From Paragyromitra xinjiangensis (lineage: Eukaryota; Ascomycota; Pezizomycetes; Pezizales; Discinaceae), in the NCBI GenBank assembly GCA_038503065.1, contig JBCAMK010000022.1, positions 682,001 to 746,000 of the forward strand: a stretch of DNA of 64,000 bases, in the 5' to 3' direction. The translations under genes were made by a program, and so were the position numbers. Below, piece by piece: positions 61,131-64,000 of the stretch. Under the pieces are notes generated by a model, which saw only the letters and a program-made list of their open reading frames with translations, was not told the DNA's origin and searched no databases. Position 1 is the stretch's first letter; every line of letters begins with the position of its first letter.

Positions 61131-64000
61131 ATGGCTTCTCCAAATGGCCCCACCACCGACCCGCAGTTCGCGCCCGTCATCGCTGCATTGGCCACTATGC
61201 AGGGCAATGTCGAGAGGGACCAGAAGTACCAAGCTACACAGTTCCTGGAACAATTTCAGAAATCGGTTGGTCTTTATTCGGACATTCTTGCTTTTTAGAC
61301 GGAGAGAAAGAGATGGAGAGATGGAGTGGCGGTAGCGTTTGCTTTGAGGCTCAGCTAGATGATGGCGGGGTCCGTCACGGGGTTGCGGGGTAACCTGCAA
61401 CTAAGGGACACGACAGGAGGAGGGAAGGCGCTGACTGGAATCCCGATATTTACAGCCCGAGGCGTGGACAGTTGCCCATGCGATTTTACAGTCCGAGAAT
61501 GTTGCTGTGGAAGCGAAACTTTTCGCGGCAACTACGTTGAAGGGAAAGGTTTGTTTGTTTCTATTCCCGGCGGCAACCAAAAGTGCTCGCTAATGATATA
61601 AAGATTACTTATGACATTCACCAATTACCCCGAGAATCACTGGTACCGCTGCGGAATTCACTACTGAGCCTTCTTGTTAGCTACCGCAAAGGTTCCCGCC
61701 CCATTCGCACCCAACTTTGTGTCTGTCTCGCTGGCCTAGCACTACAAATGCTAGAATGGAAAGATGTGATAGGCCTAGTTGTTAGTACCTTGGGGAATGA
61801 TGTGGAGAGCAGCGTATGCTTGCTGGAATTTCTAAGAGTGTTGCCGGAAGAGGTTACGGAAGGAAGGAAGGTCTCCTTGACTGTATGTGACTTTACTTCG
61901 TCTGATATTTGAGGACCGAACAACGCACTGATGCTATGATGTAGGAAGAAGAACTCACGACACGATCTCAGGAACTGCTTACAGAAAACGCCACACAGGT
62001 TCTCGCACTTTTGGTACAATACGCTCAATCAACCGGTAAGCCCAAGTCTCCCAAGAACCTCCAACGTTTCCCCAAAATCCGGTGATCCGCTGACCCGATT
62101 TTGTATCTTCATGAATAATAGCCAATATTCCTCCAAGTCCTGCTCTTATCGCTTGTTTGAATTCATGGCTTCGTGAAATCCCAGTCAGCGATATTGTTAA
62201 GACACCTCTTGTCGATGTGGTCATCTCCGCCCTAACTTCGGAGGCGGCCCTTGACCCTGCTGTTGAATGCCTTTGCAATATGTTCCGAGAAACACGCGAG
62301 GTCGATGAGTCGCAAGACGTTATCCAAGCTCTGTATCCCCGAGTCCTATCCTTACGACCGAAAATCGCCGAAGCCCTCCAGGAGGAAGATACTGAAAAGT
62401 TCAGGGGATACACCCGTATATTTGCAGAAGCAGGAGAAGCTTGGGTGGTCTTAATCTCGCGTTTACCGCTAGAGTTTCGTGGATTAGTTGAAGCTATCGC
62501 GGAATGTGCGGCAAGGGATGTCGACCGTGACGTAATTGCACTGACCTTTAATTTCTGGTATGAGCTGAAGAACTACTTAGTTCTGGAGAAATACATTGAA
62601 GCTCGTGCACAGCTAGCAGACATATTTGCTCGACTAGTAGATATCATGGTTTTGCATCTTCACTATCCAAAAGGAAGCGAGGCAGACCCATTTGACGGTG
62701 ACAGGGAGACAGAGGAGAAGTTTAGGGAATTTAGACATTCTATGGGGGATGTTTTAAAAGATTGTTGTGAGGTTATTGGGTCGACTGAATGTTTGGGAAA
62801 AGCCTTTGCACTTGTTCAGCAGTGGATGCAACGGTACGCTACGAGCGATCAGAAGGGTGCGAATGGCCGCGTTCCGAATTGGCAGGACCTAGAGGCACCA
62901 TTATTCAGCCTAAGGGCAATGGGCAGAATGGTGCCAGCAGACGAAGAGCAGGTCCTACCGCAGATCATGGCTTCTCTGGTACAATTGCCGGAGCACGAGA
63001 AGGTACGATTTGCCGCAACTCTGGTATTAGGAAGATACACGGAATGGACCTCGAAACATCCAGATTACCTGGAACTGCAGCTTAACTACATAACCAGTGG
63101 CTTCAAACACAGCTCCAAAGAAGTAGAACGCGCGGCAGCTATGGCTCTGAAATTTTTTTGTCAGGACTGTGGGAAGCTGCTTGTTGGTCACGTTGGGCAG
63201 CTACATCAGTTTTACGAGCATGTTGCTGGAGACCTCCCACTGCAAAGCCTTTACGAGGTCACAGATGGTGTTGCTCACGTTGTTGCTGCTCAGCCTCTAG
63301 ACAAGATATATGAGGCGCTGAGGCTCTTTTGCGAACCGATTACAAAGAGGCTTATGGATAGGGCTAATAGTGCCAATGATGAGAAAACGAAATGTGAACT
63401 TGCAGGTATATATCACCATGGATTGCATCTACGTAAATTTGTGCCAAATCCTGATGATAATACAGATCATATTCAACTTCTCTCAATTTTCGTTCAAGTT
63501 GTCCATCCTCACGTTCCGAAGGGCGTGGAAAACCCAATGATTCGTTTCTGGTCAGAAGTTTTCCCCATCCTAGCAAAAATCCTGGAGAGTTTCGTCGACT
63601 TCGTCCCAATCTGCGAGCGAGTTTCTCGGTGTTTCCGAAGTATGCTCATCAGCTACAGAACCGATATGCTACCACTATTACCTCAGATGGCTACTAAGTT
63701 AGTAACTTGTTTTGAAAAATCAAATCAAGGGTGCTTTTTATGGGTTACTGGGGCAGTCATTAGGGAGTTTGCAGACGAAGAATTCGTTGATGAAGCAACT
63801 CGAAACTCCATTTACCAATTTCTTGAACATCAATGCTTAACAATGTTCCGACTGTTGAACAAGACCCCGCCGATGGAAATTCCGGATGGTTTGTATTCCC
63901 GTCACAGCTTTCTAAAATTGTTATCTAACCAAAATACTTGATTAGTTATCGAGGATTACTTCCGCTTGCTGGTAGATGGTGTCATGTTCCACCCTTATAA
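61131..64000 (+). CDS. MTR10: MTR10/transportin-SR-like nuclear import receptor, 3' end beyond the window
   Basis: Exons 61131-61265, 61456-61548, 61604-61882, 61945-62035, 62122-63888 and 63946 onward keep frame throughout. It starts MASPNGPTTDPQFAPV, then A-T-M-Q-G-N-V-E-R-D, EAWTVAHAILQS, LFAATTLKGKITYD, LPRESLVPLR and RTQLCVCLAGLALQM, the N-terminal importin-beta HEAT repeats of Mtr10. Later blocks include SWLREIPVSDIV, FWYELKNYL and FFCQDCG. The stop at 63941 lies in the sixth (last visible) intron's reading and is removed by splicing at GTTTGT (63889) and TTAG (63945), after which V-I-E-D-Y-F-R-L-L-V continues. Family role: Ran-dependent import of SR-type mRNA-binding proteins and tRNA retrograde transport. 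An in-frame ATG at 60858 is ignored because it precedes a pyrimidine-rich promoter-like stretch. Confidence 0.92.

Noticed and set aside
63889..63945. Stop codon at 63939-63941 as the end of the MTR10-like gene
   Set aside because: It falls in a well-formed intron (GTTTGT, CTAAC, TTAG); the next exon continues the conserved sequence in phase.

Overview
The window is eukaryotic, from a filamentous fungus, most likely an ascomycete (Pezizomycotina). The signs are short 50-110 bp introns with GT..AG ends and CTRAC-type branch sites, a ROT1 orthologue, an MTR10-type importin, and chromodomain Gypsy elements with LINEs that encode RNase H. I cannot name the species. About 56 kb of the 64 kb is a nested island of mobile elements; positions 57120-64000 are ordinary single-copy chromosome.

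Layout. 1-4616: the 3' part of LINE A sits inside the integrase of a Gypsy/chromovirus copy (gypsy-1), followed by its 3' LTR (3911-4616). 4617-10222: LINE B, cut at its 5' side by gypsy-1 and interrupted by an ORF1-only LINE (7167-9410). 10253-15563: a decayed minus-strand Gypsy (gypsy-3) holding a 1,052 bp solo LTR. 15564-22292: a minus-strand LTR of the gypsy-1 family split by a nearly intact LINE D (16253-22262). 22293-26400: LINE C with a 538 bp solo LTR in its endonuclease region. 26401-28088 and 50733-51043: gypsy-2, whose LTR is split by a giant DNA transposon. 51044-52374: LINE F ORF1. 52375-53436: Gypsy remnant with LTR. 53437-56600: Tc1/mariner-like debris, minisatellite and another solo LTR. 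57120-57564: GFA-domain gene. 57942-58951: ROT1 (minus). 61131 to window end: MTR10-like karyopherin (plus, partial).

The main discovery is a 22.6 kb DNA transposon at 28089-50732. It has 12-bp terminal inverted repeats, a 4-bp target duplication and repetitive subterminal regions. It carries (i) a Plavaka/KDZ-like transposase with an N-terminal C2H2 finger, (ii) a large SNF2-family helicase divergent from it, (iii) a DUF6532-like gene, and (iv) a four-unit tandem array containing a ubiquitin-derived segment. A short motif, TGTCAGAGT/ACTCTGACA, recurs at both ends, in the promoters, in most introns and even in the transposase coding sequence. The transposon was later hit by a complete 6.6 kb LINE (LINE E), a 914 bp solo LTR and an ORF1-only LINE.

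Two further patterns stand out. Two unrelated LINE families (A/C and B/D) each inserted twice at the same nucleotide of the gypsy-1 family, one pair in the integrase gene and the other in the LTR, which suggests LINEs that specialise on a Gypsy element. The two ORF1-only LINEs share a 3' hairpin and tail with LINE E, which suggests they are mobilised in trans. All assignments are from reading the sequence; no database search was possible.
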